DNA from: Tamarix chinensis | Lineage: Eukaryota > Streptophyta > Magnoliopsida > Caryophyllales > Tamaricaceae | Length of the DNA: 64,000 nucleotides | Direction of reading: 5' to 3' | Assembly (NCBI GenBank): GCA_030549775.1 | Contig: CM060177.1 | Span: forward strand, 67,757,638-67,821,637 | Shown here: positions 1-14,040 of the stretch, piece by piece | Position numbering within the stretch: position 1 is the stretch's first letter | Layout: each line of letters begins with the position of its first letter | Made by a program: the position numbers and the translations under genes | Notes under the pieces: generated by a model | Told to the model about the DNA's origin: nothing | The model's input: the letters and a program-made list of their open reading frames with translations, nothing else | The model's database searches: none

Positions 1-1331
1 AATTGTATTCCTATATGTGTTTTATAGCATGAATAATCATGTGTACCTTTGTAATATGTTTCATAGTTAAGATGGCCATGTATTTATTCGCATTGAGTTT
101 TCTAGTTGTAACTGCCTATGCATTCATTTACATTAATTTTCCTAGCCATGTTGGCCCGTGAATTCATTTACATTATTTTTTCTAGTTGTGATGGTCTATG
201 AAATTATTTCCATTGAATTTCCTATCTATGATCAGTAGTGTGTTAAGAATCAATTGATATTGTTCACAGTGAGCAATAAATACTTATTTGATATTTTGTT
301 TTTGTAAGTACTAAACACCAGTTTGATATTGTTTTTGGTTGAACAATTTGCAAGTATTGTTTATACCTGAACAATCCCCTCATAGTTTTATCACACCTAA
401 ACGCTCCCTAAGATCTTATTTGGGGGCTAACAATCCTTTATCTTTGTTCAAATGTTTTAGTACCATTTGTAGTCTTTTAAGATATTTCATGCTAATGTCT
501 ATAATAGGCCACTTGATGGTGTAAGCATGTGTAAATATTTCATGTGATATACTATGATTGCCTAAATTATGTTTTAGATGATAATAGAAGCTTGAATTTA
601 CCAAGTAATTAACTGTACTAATGTCATCTATAGCATTGTAGTGAAGTTGGAAAGGTAGGGCAGCATATATATATGTCTTGTAGGTTATCCATTATTGTGA
701 AGTCTTATTATCTTGTCTAGCCACACAAATTTCATCTCGTATTTCCTATATCCATTTTGTTTTTCAATTTATGTTGTAAAGATTAAATGTTTAATGCTAC
801 TCTATTTATAATTTTTTATATTTGATTAAAATATTTTCTCAAACTCTGATTTTATGCTTATTAATTCTCTTACTAATTTTTGGTTAGGTGATAACAACAC
901 CTAATTCTTATGTATGAGGCCTTGTTCCTTATATATGCTTGGTATTAATTGTACCTTTATTATCTTGGATGAGCTAATTTCATCCCCATTTTTGTTATAG
1001 CTACCACAAATTATATTTAGAAAAAGAAAATTCTCTTTATAAACATAGGGTAAAATCATCTAGTGAAAGATTACAAGAGTAGAAAAATTTAGTCTTATCT
1101 TTGCGGATTTTTGTAGCACAAGCCTATCAAATATTTTGTTAGTAGTGGAGGTATTAAGCATAATGAAGTTATGGTGGCAATGCTGCAAATAGTTCTAACA
1201 AAACCACAAATACTTGCTCCTGGGGTTAATCGGGTAGGTTGACTAATCAAAAACCAACTTTGCCTTATATGGTACAGATAAGGGCCCTGAAGGAATAGAG
1301 TATGCCTTATGCTAGGATATTTTAAGGTGAC
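1..1331. other. Decayed repeat DNA, no gene seen
   Basis: AT-rich sequence without a supportable coding region; reading frames are short and match nothing I recognise. It holds a weak tandem repeat near its left end (separate entry) and ends in GTGAC, the left target-site copy of the solo LTR at 1332. It is probably old retroelement sequence, but no domain could be read. Confidence 0.5.
78..235. repeat. Degenerate ~40-bp tandem repeat
   Basis: About four diverged units built around ATTCATTTACATTAATTTTC followed by CTAG(C/T)(C/T)(A/G)TG and a GGCC/GGTC block. The unit resembles the TAGTAGCCTTCATGCC-type repeats at 5950-6080 and 14160-14400, so it may be the same kind of LTR-internal array. 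The copies were aligned by eye only. Confidence 0.4.
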
Positions 1332-3929
1332 TATAATACCCTAAATTCAACCTAACCATAGTTTTTGATAATTATAATATTCATCTCACATAATTTTGTA
1401 ACCCTAAATTTAAACCCTATAATAAATATAACCCTAAATTTCTTTTTCTTTTTCCTTTTTCTTCTACTCCTACCTAGTCTTCTTCTTCCCTTGCATGACT
1501 CCCTCCTTCCCTAAAAATTTTATTTTAGCCATGCATCCAACCTCTATCCTACCAAGTCTAAAATCATGATCACCACAATCATCATCCTAAAACTTTGGGA
1601 TGTGTTATAGAAAATTTTCCCTAGAAATCTCCTCAACTATGGTGCACCTATACCCTGTAAGCTTAACTTATATCGTCATTCATCATTCATATCAACTACA
1701 TATATATATATCCTCAATTCCCTCTCCTTACTTAAATTTCACCTCACCTTACTTCTTTTAAGACGAATTGCATAGCTTACCACAAACTCACACAATAATC
1801 AATGTCTCAAAAAACACACCATGTATAACATAGCCAAGTCGTGTTAAGAACCCATGCAGCACCCCATCGCCCACATTAGATTCTTATGCAACACCCCTTT
1901 AGATTTATTAGAATTTGACACAATAACCATGCTATTTGTGTCATCCATTGACACAAGACACCCCATTGCGCACCAAATAATGCAAGTAGTTAAATTTGTG
2001 CCACAATTTTCCCATACATTTGTTTTCTTTGGTTATTCCTATTTTCCATTTTTTTTGTACCTTTTCCTTTGTTGCTTTCCTATGTTCTTAGTTTTTTGGT
2101 AATTTTCTTTTGATATCAAAGGAAGAGTGTTAGGATTATTCATGCTTTGACACTATTGTTGTTTTGTATGGATACATGTCATGGTTAGGGAGTTTCAAAT
2201 GTTATGTGTAATTTTTTTAGAAAATCATGTTTTTTGTTATTATATTTCATAATTCATCTATTGATATCATGTTATGATAATATTGTATTATAACATGGAA
2301 GTGTGGGTATTTCATATAGGTATTAGATTTAATGGTATTTGTGCAATATGTTTTATATTGAAACATTGAATATGGTAATAAGCCCTATAGAATTATTAAA
2401 GTATGAAAAAGTGTAATGATTAAGGGTACAATTAATTAAGGGTCATATAATAATGATATTGGATTCGTAGGGCTTTTGTGGGAATAAGAGTATTTGACTA
2501 TCGTAAGGGAATTTTGTTCATTTTATGATAATGTGAAAAATTATTATAGCATGGCAATATTTGATGGTGTTATCAATGATTTCATAGTTATTATGATCAA
2601 TTGATGGTTTAGTAAAATGCAAGTAATCTAAAATGAGATTTCTAGGCTTTCGGTAAGATAAGGAATTTTTTGTCAATATATGTTAAATAAAAAATTTTGG
2701 TAATTCTAAAATGGGAACATTCTTAAAATATCCTATTTATGATACATGAAATTATTAGGTTAATTATGAGTAAAATAATTAAAATAAAATGAGGAAAATA
2801 TCTTAAATTATAAATAGTAACCTTCAGAGGTAGTCTCATTTTTGCATAAGTCATTAGAGTAAGAGCTTGATTTTAAGATATCATATTAATATAATTATTT
2901 TTAGGATGGTGTACTAAATTTTGTTGCAAAATGAATATTATGGGATAAGCTATGATTGACTAGTGAACTTAAGGTGTATTAGGAGAATAATAACCTTTTT
3001 CCTTGGGTGATTTCCTGAACATCATATGATCCTGTCTTTTATATTTATGTTAAGTATAGGTTATATGACTTAAATTTTCATAGTTATGTCTCCTTTCGGA
3101 TACAGAGATATATAATAGCTAAATAAGGTATTAATCACTCAAAGTGAATGATCACATGAGTTACAGCAAAGAGTATTTTAGTGGCTAAGAGTATTTTTCC
3201 CTTGGAGGTTCTTGAAACTACTCCAATTGTTGAAGAATAGTGGCTAGATGCTTATTTCTTAAGAGGTGTTGAGTTTCTTACACTAGATGATAATAGTGGC
3301 CAAGTAAGTTTTGGCCTAGGAGGTGCTACAATTCATTCCACTAGATTAAGAATAATAGGGTCTCTAAATTCAATGTAATAAAAAATTCCCCTCTTGTATC
3401 GTATCATTTTTCATCTTATTCTTCCATTTGATATTTTTTTTTATATATATCCTTGCTATGAATGTATTTTTCTTTGACAAATTTCATAAAATACTTATCA
3501 TCCTTTTCATGGGTGGTACTTATTCCCATGTTTCGATGGCCTAAATGATTTTGTGAAGGTCAATGAGGACAACTTAGATGAATTCATTGCTTATGATACT
3601 TTACTTAAGGAGGAGTGATAATGTTATTCTTGGTGTTTAACATAGAGTAATATTATCTTATTATTTGTTTTTTTAATAACTTTTGGAGTCTTGGTTCTAT
3701 CGTATCCTTTTTTATCATACTTTAAATATGATGTGCTCAAATATAAGCTCCCAACTCTTATATATGTTTATGAAGGTTCTCTCCTTCTTTACTTATCATG
3801 TTTTATGTTTTGAATTTTTGTGTTATATTTGATGGAAAGATGGTATCATAAGAAATACTAATGTTAAGTACAATGGTAACACCCAACTATATTGATATTA
3901 CACTTTCACTAAAATTTTGGGGTATTATA
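1332..3929 (+). mobile_element. Solo LTR, old, giant-LTR Gypsy group
   Basis: The element is flanked by a perfect 5-bp duplication GTGAC (1327-1331 and 3930-3934). It begins TATAATACCCTAAA and ends TTTTGGGGTATTATA. These are the family termini TGTAATACCC and GGGGTATTACA, each with one transition (G to A at the start, C to T at the end). The 3' part keeps the family's conserved tail, a degenerate form of AAGTGTGGCGGTAACACCC just before the end. No internal region or second LTR is present, so it is a solo LTR of 2598 bp. Orientation follows the conserved 3' tail. Confidence 0.8.
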
Positions 3930-5745
3930 GTGACAATAGAGTTTCAGGGAAATCATCATGTTTTAAACCCTTATTATGTTTCCTAGTCTCTTCTCATACC
4001 AATTGATTGGTTTTTGATAAAGCAGTTGACGATTTTACCCAAAAAGGACCTTGAATTTCCACCTTAGAACCAGTAGCTTGGTTGATATACCTAGTTGACA
4101 ATTCTAACAATTTATCGCTAGAGTACACACAACTAGTTGATGTTTTTGAGAGGAAATAAGGACATCACAAATAACTCAGTTGATTTGTTAGGCTACCGAG
4201 TAGACTATTTTAAGAACCAATTGATTTGTTTAGCTTAAAAAGTCAATCAGTTTGCTCCTAAAGAATACATTCAAATATTTCTAAACATGATTGAGGATCT
4301 AAAATCTAACCATATTTTCATCTTATAGATATTAGAGGTTATATATGGTCATATACTAGTCATGCTTTAATTACAGAAAATAAAATATATATTCTCAATA
4401 AATCGTACATTCCCTAAATAGGTAAGGTTCTATCATAAGTCATCAAAAAACCTTCATTATCATATATTCATGCAAAAATATGGAATTTACAAATTACACT
4501 AGCTCATATTATCATTCAATCCATATTTCTAAGGGAACAATGACTTACTTATAACCTTATCTAAAAATTCACACCAATATAACAAAACCTTTAGCTGAAA
4601 GAAAGCCAAAATTTAAACACCTTAAAAAAAGGGATAAAAAGAAACTCATAAGCCTTATTACAACTTTTATGAATCAAATAAATAAGAAGTAGGTAAAGGA
4701 AATAGGATTTTCCACCTCCAAGATATCACAAGGAAAAGCAGCTAAAAACCTCAACTTTCTCCCAAAACTTGCCCTTCCATGCTTAAGCGTAATATAAAAG
4801 TCACTTAGAGGAAGTATTAGAAAAGGTGAATAGATTAAAATGATGGAAAATTATGAGCAAGAGTGGAGCATAAGTGTAGGAAAAAACATAGAGTATCTTA
4901 ATGGGTAAAAAGAAGTGAAGGGGAAAAATGGGTTAGGGTTATTTATACACAGATAATAGGTTAAGAATAGAAGGAGAGAGGTGCAACTAGTTGAAAACCT
5001 AACTCTCCCATTTGAAATCATACCATATAAACCATAATTATCAACAATAGGGTTGGCTTTCTTCTACAGCTCAAACAATAATTTATGGAAAATGTAGGTT
5101 AAAATTTTCTTGACAAACGTCGAACACAAGAAGGGGAAAAGGGAAAATCATTGTAGGAAACAAATCAACTAGGTGTGCAATGATAATATGACATAGATCA
5201 CCACCCTAAATTGCATAGAGGAGAGATAGAGAAGAAGATATGGGGATGAGGGAATCCTATATTTTTTTACTGAATTAGACCTTCAAATACACTTGAGACA
5301 AAATTAAAGTTAGGGTAAATGATAACAAGGTTTAAACATTATCTAGGAAATATATTAGATTTAGATTATCAATGTTCCAAAATATTTTTTTTGGTATGTA
5401 AATAATGGATTTTATTACTTCTAAATGGCAAGAAAGTACAAACATAAAACCAAAGATTAGAAAACAAAGGCATGCAGACTAAGTTAGGGTATCGACATGA
5501 GACATTAGTGCATTATATGATTTATAATGAGACATACTAGTAATATGGGTAGCTAAATCTCTAATTTTAGTGTGAGAAATCAGATAGGGGTCACAATTCT
5601 TCTTATGATAATTTCTTCAGTATCTATCATACCATAAATGATAGGTAGTGAAAGTAAAAAGAAACTCGAGTACCATTCTTCTACTTGTAGGACCATTTCC
5701 TGCTCTTTGCATCTATATTAAAACATCATGAAATGTATAAGCAAC
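3930..5745. other. Decayed repeat DNA, no gene seen
   Basis: No coding domain is visible. The stretch contains several CAACTAG(T)TGA-type motifs (about 4130, 4990 and 5165) that also occur near 40,020 and 40,360. This suggests a shared ancient repeat, but no boundaries or duplications were found. Confidence 0.4.
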
Positions 5746-5749
5746 ATGC

Positions 5750-6400
5750 GTACACCCCATTTTCGGTTGGGTACTAATTTTCTTCATGCCGAAGTGTGAA
5801 CAAAGTACCTTAATGTCCTTTGGTTGATAGTCAGTAGGATATTATATTACCTTTGTGCATTGATATGAAAGAAATACTTTAGTGTCTCCGATTTGATATG
5901 ATATCCTCTTGAGCAAATAAAAAATGGAAATAATTATTATTGGTTCAAAATGATTCATACCTATTGTTTGTTAATAGCCTTTATGCCTACTTATGGTATA
6001 GTAGTAGCTTTTATGCCTTTTTGTTATTTTGTAGTAGCCTTCATGCATACCTATGATCAGTAGTTTCCTTTATGCCATACTTGTGGATTTATAGAATTTA
6101 TTGGAATGGATTTTGAGTTATAGATACATTGTGAACGTTATGGTTGTTGGCTTTAGATTGGTTCCCATCATCACTTTAGAGAGAATCACTTAGATATTTG
6201 GTTGGTAAGTTTCATTATATTCTAAATAAATGGGCATGAATAGTATGTGGCATTAGTGATATTTGTTTATTTTACAGGATTATTTTTTTTCATCGAATTT
6301 ATATTTTAATGTTTTATACCTTGCTCTCCAGTGACACATTCTATGTGCTTCATGTAATATTGTCATGTTTAGCTTTGTACAATGAGTTATTTAATACCAT
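5750..6400. repeat. Dispersed direct repeat, copy 1 (with 14040-14720)
   Basis: This segment aligns in the same orientation with 14040-14720. Shared landmarks are the TAGTAGCCTTCATGCC repeat block, the stretch TAAATGGGCATGA...GTATGTGG, the TGATATTTGTTTATTT block, and the TTTTATACCTTG.TCTC and TCATGTTTAG blocks. It is diverged with many indels. The two copies lie about 8.3 kb apart and may be remnants of two LTRs of one element or of two family members. Confidence 0.6.
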
Positions 6401-9400
6401 TATACTAATGGGTTCAATTTCATGATTCTCTTCTTATTCAATGGGTAATGTTGACTTTTGAGATTATCTTTTAGGATAATTTAAAGGCTAATATTTTAGG
6501 TTAAGAGATAGGGCTATCTAGTTTCCTATTCTTTATCTTTTAATCCGGATTTTTAAACTCTTATGTCCTTACATATTCTTTTGTTTTGAAACATTTATAA
6601 CTACTACCCATTTATATTATTAGATTGATGTGAATCTTCTTTGTAATCTATAATCTTTTTTTTTTATAATAGTTTCTTATAGAAGTGGAGTAACATTTTT
6701 ACCTCAAAACTTGGTATGGGAATGGTAGAGAAAACTAGAGTTATACAAAATGTGGTAGAAATATATTGAATTTAAATCATTTTATATTCCACAATTAGGT
6801 CTTCAAATGAAATTTTTATGTCCTAAAAATGGGGTTGTTAAAAGTTAGTATCAAATCTTTAAGTTGTTAAGAATCATGTTTCTATCAGAGACTTAGTTCC
6901 CATAATCTTTGTGTTTTAAGAAAAAAATGTATTTTCTTTCTGAAAGTGTTTCAAACTTGGATCAATCTTTTGTTTTCTTGACTGTATGTAGAATAAATGG
7001 CATTTGATTTTTTCTTATGTGTTTATGTGCTTTTAAATTAGGATTTTTTCTTATGTGTTTCATAGCTAGTGCAACATAGACTTGAATGGATGTGTTGCCC
7101 ATTTGGAATGAGTGTTTGAGGCATTCCTAGTGTTCGCTTCACATCCACCATTTTCTTAGTCTCAATGATATGTTGTCAAATACACATCAAATTAAACCCT
7201 AAATACACACACAAATAGTAAGTAGTGAGTACGGGTCAATCATGTGATGATTGTAAATTATTTCATGGATTTATATTATTGTACATAATTACCTAGCTAT
7301 CAACACATGATAAGTAATCACTAAAAATGATAAACATAAAAACTAGCAATTAGAATAATAGCTTAATAGAAATAATGGGATAATAGGGGTCTAAGGATAT
7401 AATCAATATAAGGACATCAAATGATCATTGAATAAATTAGTTAAGTAGTATTTATTATGTTAACTAAAACGAGCACCTACACATCCACTTTCTAGCATCC
7501 CCTTATACGAATAAATCAATGTCAGCTTATGATTTATTTTTTAAGTAGTTGATAACCTAGGATAAGATCTCCAGATTTAATAAATGGCAATATTAACAAT
7601 TAGGGAGCAACTAAAGGGAAACATAATTGTAGTTAACTTGAATTTTGTAGTTCTAAGGATTAATAAACATAGATTAAACTAATAGCCTATTTGCTATTTA
7701 CAGATAAGTATGTTAGCAATTATGGATTAACTATATTTGCCTAGCATTCTATTATAACTCAAATTAAGCATTGATCAAACTATATAATAATGTATAATTC
7801 TTTGATCGATGATCATTAAACTCAATTTATTAATCTAACAAAAAATACATAATGTAAATAATTCCAATTCACATCCCAAAATTGATTATGCCCTAATGTT
7901 CAATTATTATCCTACTTAATAATAATCTAGCCTAGTATATTGATCAAAGAAGGAAATGCAGAACCTAAAAACATAACAATCATAGCTTTAATAACCAAAG
8001 AGAAACATAATAAGAAAGGTTAAATTCAACTGCACAAAATAAAAAAAAATAACTAATGAAATGAATAATAGGAATAGCATTAAACATAATAATAGGTAGG
8101 AATAATTTAGTACCCTCAAACACTATTAAATCTCCAATCATTTAATTAAATTAATTAAATAACTAAACTAACAAAAGAACCCTAATTTTTTACCAATAAT
8201 AAAATTAATTTAAATGTTCTAATGGGGGTGCCCTTCCCCCTTATTCGAATTAATATATGTTATATAAATAGATAGAAGGTAGTAATAATTAGATCCATAA
8301 TATGGAAAATATAAATTTCCTATTAGTAAATATAGGGAACTATTACTTTTTCTCAACACTATGCATATATATTGAATTAGTGGATCACGTGGGAGAAATA
8401 AGAAGGAAATATGGGTCATATTTCCATTAATATAAGGCACCCATATTTATTCTTTATTGATTTTCTTGACTTGTCTTTTCTTCACTTAACATGTCTTTTA
8501 GGGTCTTGCATGATTATACATCAAAATTTCCATGAGTCTATGGTTGATTCTAATATTTTGCTTCTTCACCTCAGTTATTGGCCAAATTACTTTAATTTAA
8601 TCTTTTTCTACAAAACTCAGCCAATAGAGAAAACTTTAGGAAAGAGGTAAATATGTCAAAACAAATTGATATTGTTTTTATTAAAGTAATGGAAGGTTGG
8701 ATCAAAATTTGTATGAGAAGCTTTCACCCATAATCTAATGCAAAAGAAACGAAGTGAATTGATGGATTATAGGTGAAGAAATTGATGATATAAGTTGAAG
8801 TGTTTTGATAGATTTGTATGGCCTTCAAATATGTTGTGGTTGAAGATAGGTTGAGGAAGGTTTAATCCCAGATTTTCCTTGCTCAATGTCGACCCAAAAG
8901 GGAGGATTAGACTTTAGCTAACTTTTCTCCAAGTTTGATAAAAAATATTCTCATTCAAATCTTTATTCAATTCTACATACAAAGGTGCGCACAAGAAGGC
9001 TTATATAGGGGAAGGAATAGTCGGTGGTTAGCTAGCCTAAACCGGCCGATTATTCTTACTTAATCAAGCTCGTTAATCGTGGTTGAGTTAAGCCCATATG
9101 AAACTTAATCCAAATCATAATATCATTGGTTAAATGATACTAAAGATTAATATTACAAAGCTATACAATTGACTAAGATACATACATGGAATTATAGCAA
9201 TACCCTAACTTACATAAAATATACTTAGCGTTAGGGTTTAAAACAAGTTTATACAAATAATGAATATCATCACTTTATCTTCTTGTTGTAATGTATCATC
9301 CCATGTATGTCATAGTATTTCATGCTTTGGAATACTTCTACACATCAAAGTATATGAACATCTTCTTCTTGCAAATATATGATATACCTTAAGAATAACT

Positions 9401-9600
9401 TGAATGTATTTCAATGTCAAGCATATAGGAATAATCAAGAATATTTAACATGATAGGCTCCAATATTAAGAAATATAAATCATCATCCTTACCTTGAGGA
9501 TTTGTATGAGCATGATAATCATTATGTTCATTAGTTGCTCCTATATCACAAATAGTGTAATCTAGGTGAAGATACGCCAAATAATTCATTAAAATATTAA
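6400..9600. other. AT-rich decayed DNA, no gene seen
   Basis: No recognisable domain, terminal repeat or RNA gene. The short open frames within 8219-8650 and 9389-9589 have no family signature. The region presumably consists of old retroelement remains. Confidence 0.45.
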
Positions 9601-9604
9601 CTTA

Positions 9605-10510
9605 TCACTCAACCTCCACCATCTCGTCAGAGGAAGGTATCATAAAGGATTGGCTTCAAAGAGTTTATGGTAATCATCCACTAACCTATGTTGGAGAAGA
9701 AGATCCTATTATTCTAAAGTGTTCGATCTAGGAATTCAATAGAATTTTTGAGGCATTTGTTTACCTAGATCCATAAAAGACAAACATAGCCACCTAATTT
9801 CTTTGGATGTTAGTAGATGACTGATGGATAGGTCATTGTGCTCAAGGAGGATTATTGATATCCTTAGAAGATTTCAAGATGACACTTCTTATGCATTTCC
9901 CTCTTGAGAGCCTTAACATGGATAAGCTCAAAAATTTCATGTCATTAAAGTTTGACATTATGAGAGTATTATATGTGATTTACGAAGTTATTGATGATTT
10001 CCTGAGGGAGAGCAAGTATCTAGGCTGTTGTTATGTCCTTACTTGAGTAAATCACTTTTCTCCAATATCCAAAAGATGATGGGTATAGTTCTTTTCCATG
10101 AATTAGCTATAGTGCATAAGCAACCTTGTGTTATTGCCACTTTGGTGGACTAATAAACTTAAATTTTGGTTAAAGGGAAGTTTGTTGTATAAAATTATAG
10201 GGGAATTATTTAGTAATGTAGTAATGGAGCTTTGAGTATTTTACATCAGAGTAGTAATGAGCACTAAGGTAGTTAGAGTGGTTCCTATAGTAGAGGTCAT
10301 TAACGATAGACTAGAAATTACTATTACCATAATTGTAGATGAAACTACTAGGTAAGGATGATATGGGAATCCTAATAAGTGCCACAACTATGTTAAGCTT
10401 AAGCATAGGAGCTTTGAGTTTTATAATGCCCCTAAGATAATGTTTTATGGTCTCAAGGCTAGTCTTCAGTACCAGTCCAATGAGATCAATGAGTTCAATA
10501 GGGCTTAATG
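9605..10510 (+). pseudogene. Retrotransposon gag remnant (Gypsy-like)
   Basis: A broken frame whose longest part (9855-10046) includes ISLEDFKMTLLMHFPLESL, resembling the conserved gag segment in which a W-x-x-F-K-x-x-L-x-x-x-F motif is followed by a helical K-L repeat. Stops and frame breaks occur on both sides. The stretch lies upstream of a polypurine tract and an LTR start at 10773, which is the expected order for a Gypsy element whose pol has been deleted. The assignment rests on a short motif and position, so it is moderate. Confidence 0.45.
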
Positions 10511-10754
10511 TTTGGAATGATTTTGTTGGCTTGTAAGAAAAAGTAGATAAGCAGGTGTTAGTATTTGATGTTTCTCGTTTTGATATGCTACTACCTCCTT
10601 TCTTGGTTATCCAAGCTTTGTTTGTTTCTTGTTTTACTTGTGTTTAGAGTAATGTTATATGTAAGATTTCCTATATTTTAAGGAGGTAGCTACTTTCACA
10701 AGTGTCTTCTGGATCCTTGTAATTTTTTTGAGTAGTGTGGTGCAATGAAGTCCC

Positions 10755-10766
10755 TTTAAAAGGGAG
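10755..10766 (+). other. Polypurine tract next to 3' LTR
   Basis: TTTAAAAGGGAG lies seven bases upstream of TGTAACAACC at 10773. A purine run just before an LTR start is the usual plus-strand primer of Gypsy elements. Confidence 0.5.
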
Positions 10767-10772
10767 TATAGA

Positions 10773-12100
10773 TGTAACAACCAAAAATTAACTCCTTTGA
10801 CTTCCGTTCCTACTCCTTCTTATCCTAACCCCTATTTTGTTTTCATTTCCCCCCTACACCATAATTTTTTTCTAACCCAAAATTTTTTTATTCCATTTCT
10901 CTAGCTTAGATGTTCACATTCTATAGCACAATAGTGCACCTTCTTCATACAACCATTCATCGTGTTTCACACAAGTTTGCACTAAAACCCCTATTTTTTG
11001 TTTCTTCATCCATGGTGTGACCTTGCATGTTTCCACCACTAGCCATCATCCACCATCACCACCCTTCTATCCCTATTTCTATTTCCATTTATCACCAAAT
11101 ACTAAATAACCTTCCCCATCCATTTCCTATTATCCCTATCAAACCAACAACCATCACCACTACTCTAAAGCGTCTACCACCCTCGTTATATAGCCTTATC
11201 CACCTATATTGAGCTCCATCACCATCCCTCACCACCACCAAAATACCCATCTCCTTCTCTCAAGCCTTTTCTTCTTATTCAACCACCACCCCTGGCAACC
11301 TTATCCCTATTCTCTGCCTTATCTTTGTAGAGTCTCCACCCTACCACCAACCTCACAGCCCATTCCCCTTGCCCCTACCAAGTTGAGTTATTCCCCCTTA
11401 ATTGTCTCCTCTTATTGAATGAGTAGCTTATGGAGCCTAACATTTTCTATGTAAGGGGCTTACACTAGCTATGTTATTCCACTATTCTCTTATCTTTATT
11501 CCACTACGATAATGTGGTAACTATGGTCTTAGGGGTATTTTGATTATTGTTCCCCTAATGCACCTAGACATGAATAATTGAACCAAATATGGCCTTAATA
11601 GATATTTGATTTCACCTTTGTCATAACCTTTTTTAAGGTTTGGTTGAATAATTTGAAATGAGTAAGAGTGGATAAGGTTTGGAAATAGAAAATTGGTTCT
11701 ACTTGTGCATTTAGCTAATATATTTGATCACCTTAATAAAAAACTAATATTTAAAGTGAAGGAGCTTGATACCAGAAATGGGGGTTATTTAGGGGTCGCT
11801 ATGTTAAAGATGTGGTTTAGCCCATAGTTGGTGATGGCTTGTTACTGATGTACCTTATCGCCCCTACTAGGCCCTATGTATTACTCTATTTACCTCTATA
11901 GACTTTATAGAGGGTATATGTACTAATTGGCTTGGTATCTTTATGGGTAGGATATTGTGATTCCATCATGTACAAGTTTTACCACCATACCATAGTGTTA
12001 TTGAGTTTATAATTGGAAAGATATTATGTTGCCTTTATGCATGAGTATGATCAAATTACCTTTACACCTCAAATTTACTACTTACAAATTTCATTTTATA
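10773..12100 (+). mobile_element. 3' LTR remnant, giant-LTR Gypsy group
   Basis: Starts TGTAACAACCAAAAATT after a polypurine tract. A pyrimidine-rich block follows (about 10790-11410), in the place where the solo LTRs at 30194 and 55556 have theirs. The part from 11760 to 11990 (GGGGTCGCTA, then GCCCCTA.TAGGCCCTATGTATTACTC, then CTATAGACTTTATAGAGGGTATATGTAC) aligns with 33705-33880 of the 30194 element. It stops short of a family 3' end, so it is truncated, possibly by the inverted LTR that follows. The right limit is approximate. Confidence 0.55.
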
Positions 12101-12119
12101 GAATTGTCAATTACAAAAC

Positions 12120-14040
12120 TAGTTGTTATTATTACTGCAGTTAGCATAAGTCTTGATGCCTAAGCTTTCTTATGCCAAGAGCTAAGGCTTTAAATAAAAC
12201 ACAACCAAAATAGAAAAGCTAAAACAAAGGAAAATATATAAATAAAAATTATGGATAATAGTCTTTATATAATAACATTTATTAAAGCACAACTAGGGTA
12301 TGAGATTTTAATTAAAAACTGATAAAATAAAAAAACTAGTACCTAAAGGTCTGACACAAGTTTATGCTAACTCTTAAACCTATCCCATTATGATAATGGG
12401 ATCCCATCCTTGTCACTAAAATACACCAAGAGCCACCCCATATCATTCACATAGTGATTTGCAAATGTAATATCATTATGTGTTCCTTGTACTGAGTAAA
12501 TTGCAATATGTCACAAGAGATAGTATGCACATAATGTAAATTAACTCACAATAATTGTACGTACCATTTATTAATCATGTTGTCATTTAATTATGCATGT
12601 CATCATACATGAAAAAATATATAAAACCTTAGCATGATTCTAGATCTAAATAATATTAGCATGCCCGCACATAAATTCTACCATATCATGAGTGATTTAA
12701 TTTCTCTATGAAAAAGATTACATAAAAAGAACACAAGCCCTCTTGTCTAAGATCCTCAAGAATTACTTAAGAAATTAGCACTTAATAACAAATGTATTGG
12801 AAATTATTATAACACAAAAATACTCTAAAATTATTAAACAAAATAAAGAATGGCTAACCAATTAAAACAAGGTAGTAAGGAAACACACAAAGCCAATAAT
12901 ATAAAGGGAGGAGATAAGTGGTGGAAGTTACCAAGAAGCAAGGTGAGAAATGGTGAGGTTGAGTTCTTAGGGGGTAGGAAAGACTAAAGCTAAGGAAGGT
13001 ATTAGGGAGGAGAAGGATGCAACAATCGGGGATATTGGGAAAAATTAGAGAAGCCAAAGGGAAGGGTTCAATGCTTTAGGTCCAAAGAGGGGTAAAGGTT
13101 TTGGTTAGTTTTGCTGTAAATTTGGGGTGTCTTTGGTAGATTTCTATTCAATTTGTGTAAGATTTTCATTGGTGGAGGGTGTATGAAAGAAGGGAGGTTT
13201 GAAGGAAGTTACCAAAAAAAGGTGTTGGGGACCCATGTACATAGTCGAAGCTATTAATGAGAGACTAGTAAGTTTTATCATAAGTTAGGGAGGTTTTAGT
13301 ATGAGTGGCTAAAGGTGGGGTTGAGCGATTAATTAAAGTAGATGAAGCAAGGGGAGGGGGCCGGTGATGGGCACGTTATAGAGAAAAATGGTGGAATTTA
13401 AAAAAAAATATGGTAATTGATGGGGGTTCTTTAACTTAAGGGAATTTAGAAGGAAGAAGAAGAGAATGTAAGATTCTTGGGGAGTTGGTAAATGATAGAT
13501 TATGGGGAAGATGGATGCTGCTGTAAAGAGTAAAATAAATCAAAACATGGGGAGGGAAACAAGGAGGAAATGGAGGCATAGTGCAAGGGGTATGGAATAA
13601 AGTGTCTCGTCTAGCAAAATAAGGAGATGGAAACATGGAGGAGAAGGAGGTATGGTGCAAGAGTATGGTGTCAAAGGTTTCATTAGGTAAAATAAGGAGA
13701 TAAAAACATGGAAAGTGGGAGGAATATTATAGGGGTATGATGTGAAGGGTCTTGTAGATTAGGGGAAGTATGGGTATGGTCAGAATATAGTAGAGCTTAG
13801 GGGTAATAATTTATAAAGATTAAATAAGGTTATAAAAATAAATTTACGAGGACTAGGGTTACTTGAGAAAATAGATATTGGTCAAGTTCTAAAATATGTT
13901 TAAATTAATAATGCAAATTCTATATTATTTTAGCATAATTAAATTTATATCTAATAAATCATAAAATTGCACTTATTACTAATATATTTAATATATGATG
14001 CCCTTAAAAAATTATTACAACTAGTTACACATAATAGCTG
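12120..14040 (-). mobile_element. LTR remnant, minus orientation
   Basis: Near its left end it has CTGCAGTTAGCATAAGTC followed by GCCAAGAGCTAAGGCTTTAAA, matching the inverted 3' tail of the family (GTACCAAGTGCTAAGGCTAA at 16880, 18625 and 43754). TTGTACTGAGTAAATTGC at about 12488 matches GGTACTGAGTAAACTGA at about 45190. A purine-rich plus strand (12870-13790) occupies the place of the family's pyrimidine-rich block read on the minus strand. No termini or TSD were recovered, so both ends are approximate. Confidence 0.5.
12382..12402. repeat. Perfect 10-bp inverted repeat
   Basis: ATCCCATTAT, one base, then ATAATGGGAT. It sits about 260 bp from the inferred 3' end of the minus-strand LTR remnant, roughly where the other LTRs carry their conserved hairpin (see 34843-34859). 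Confidence 0.6.
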
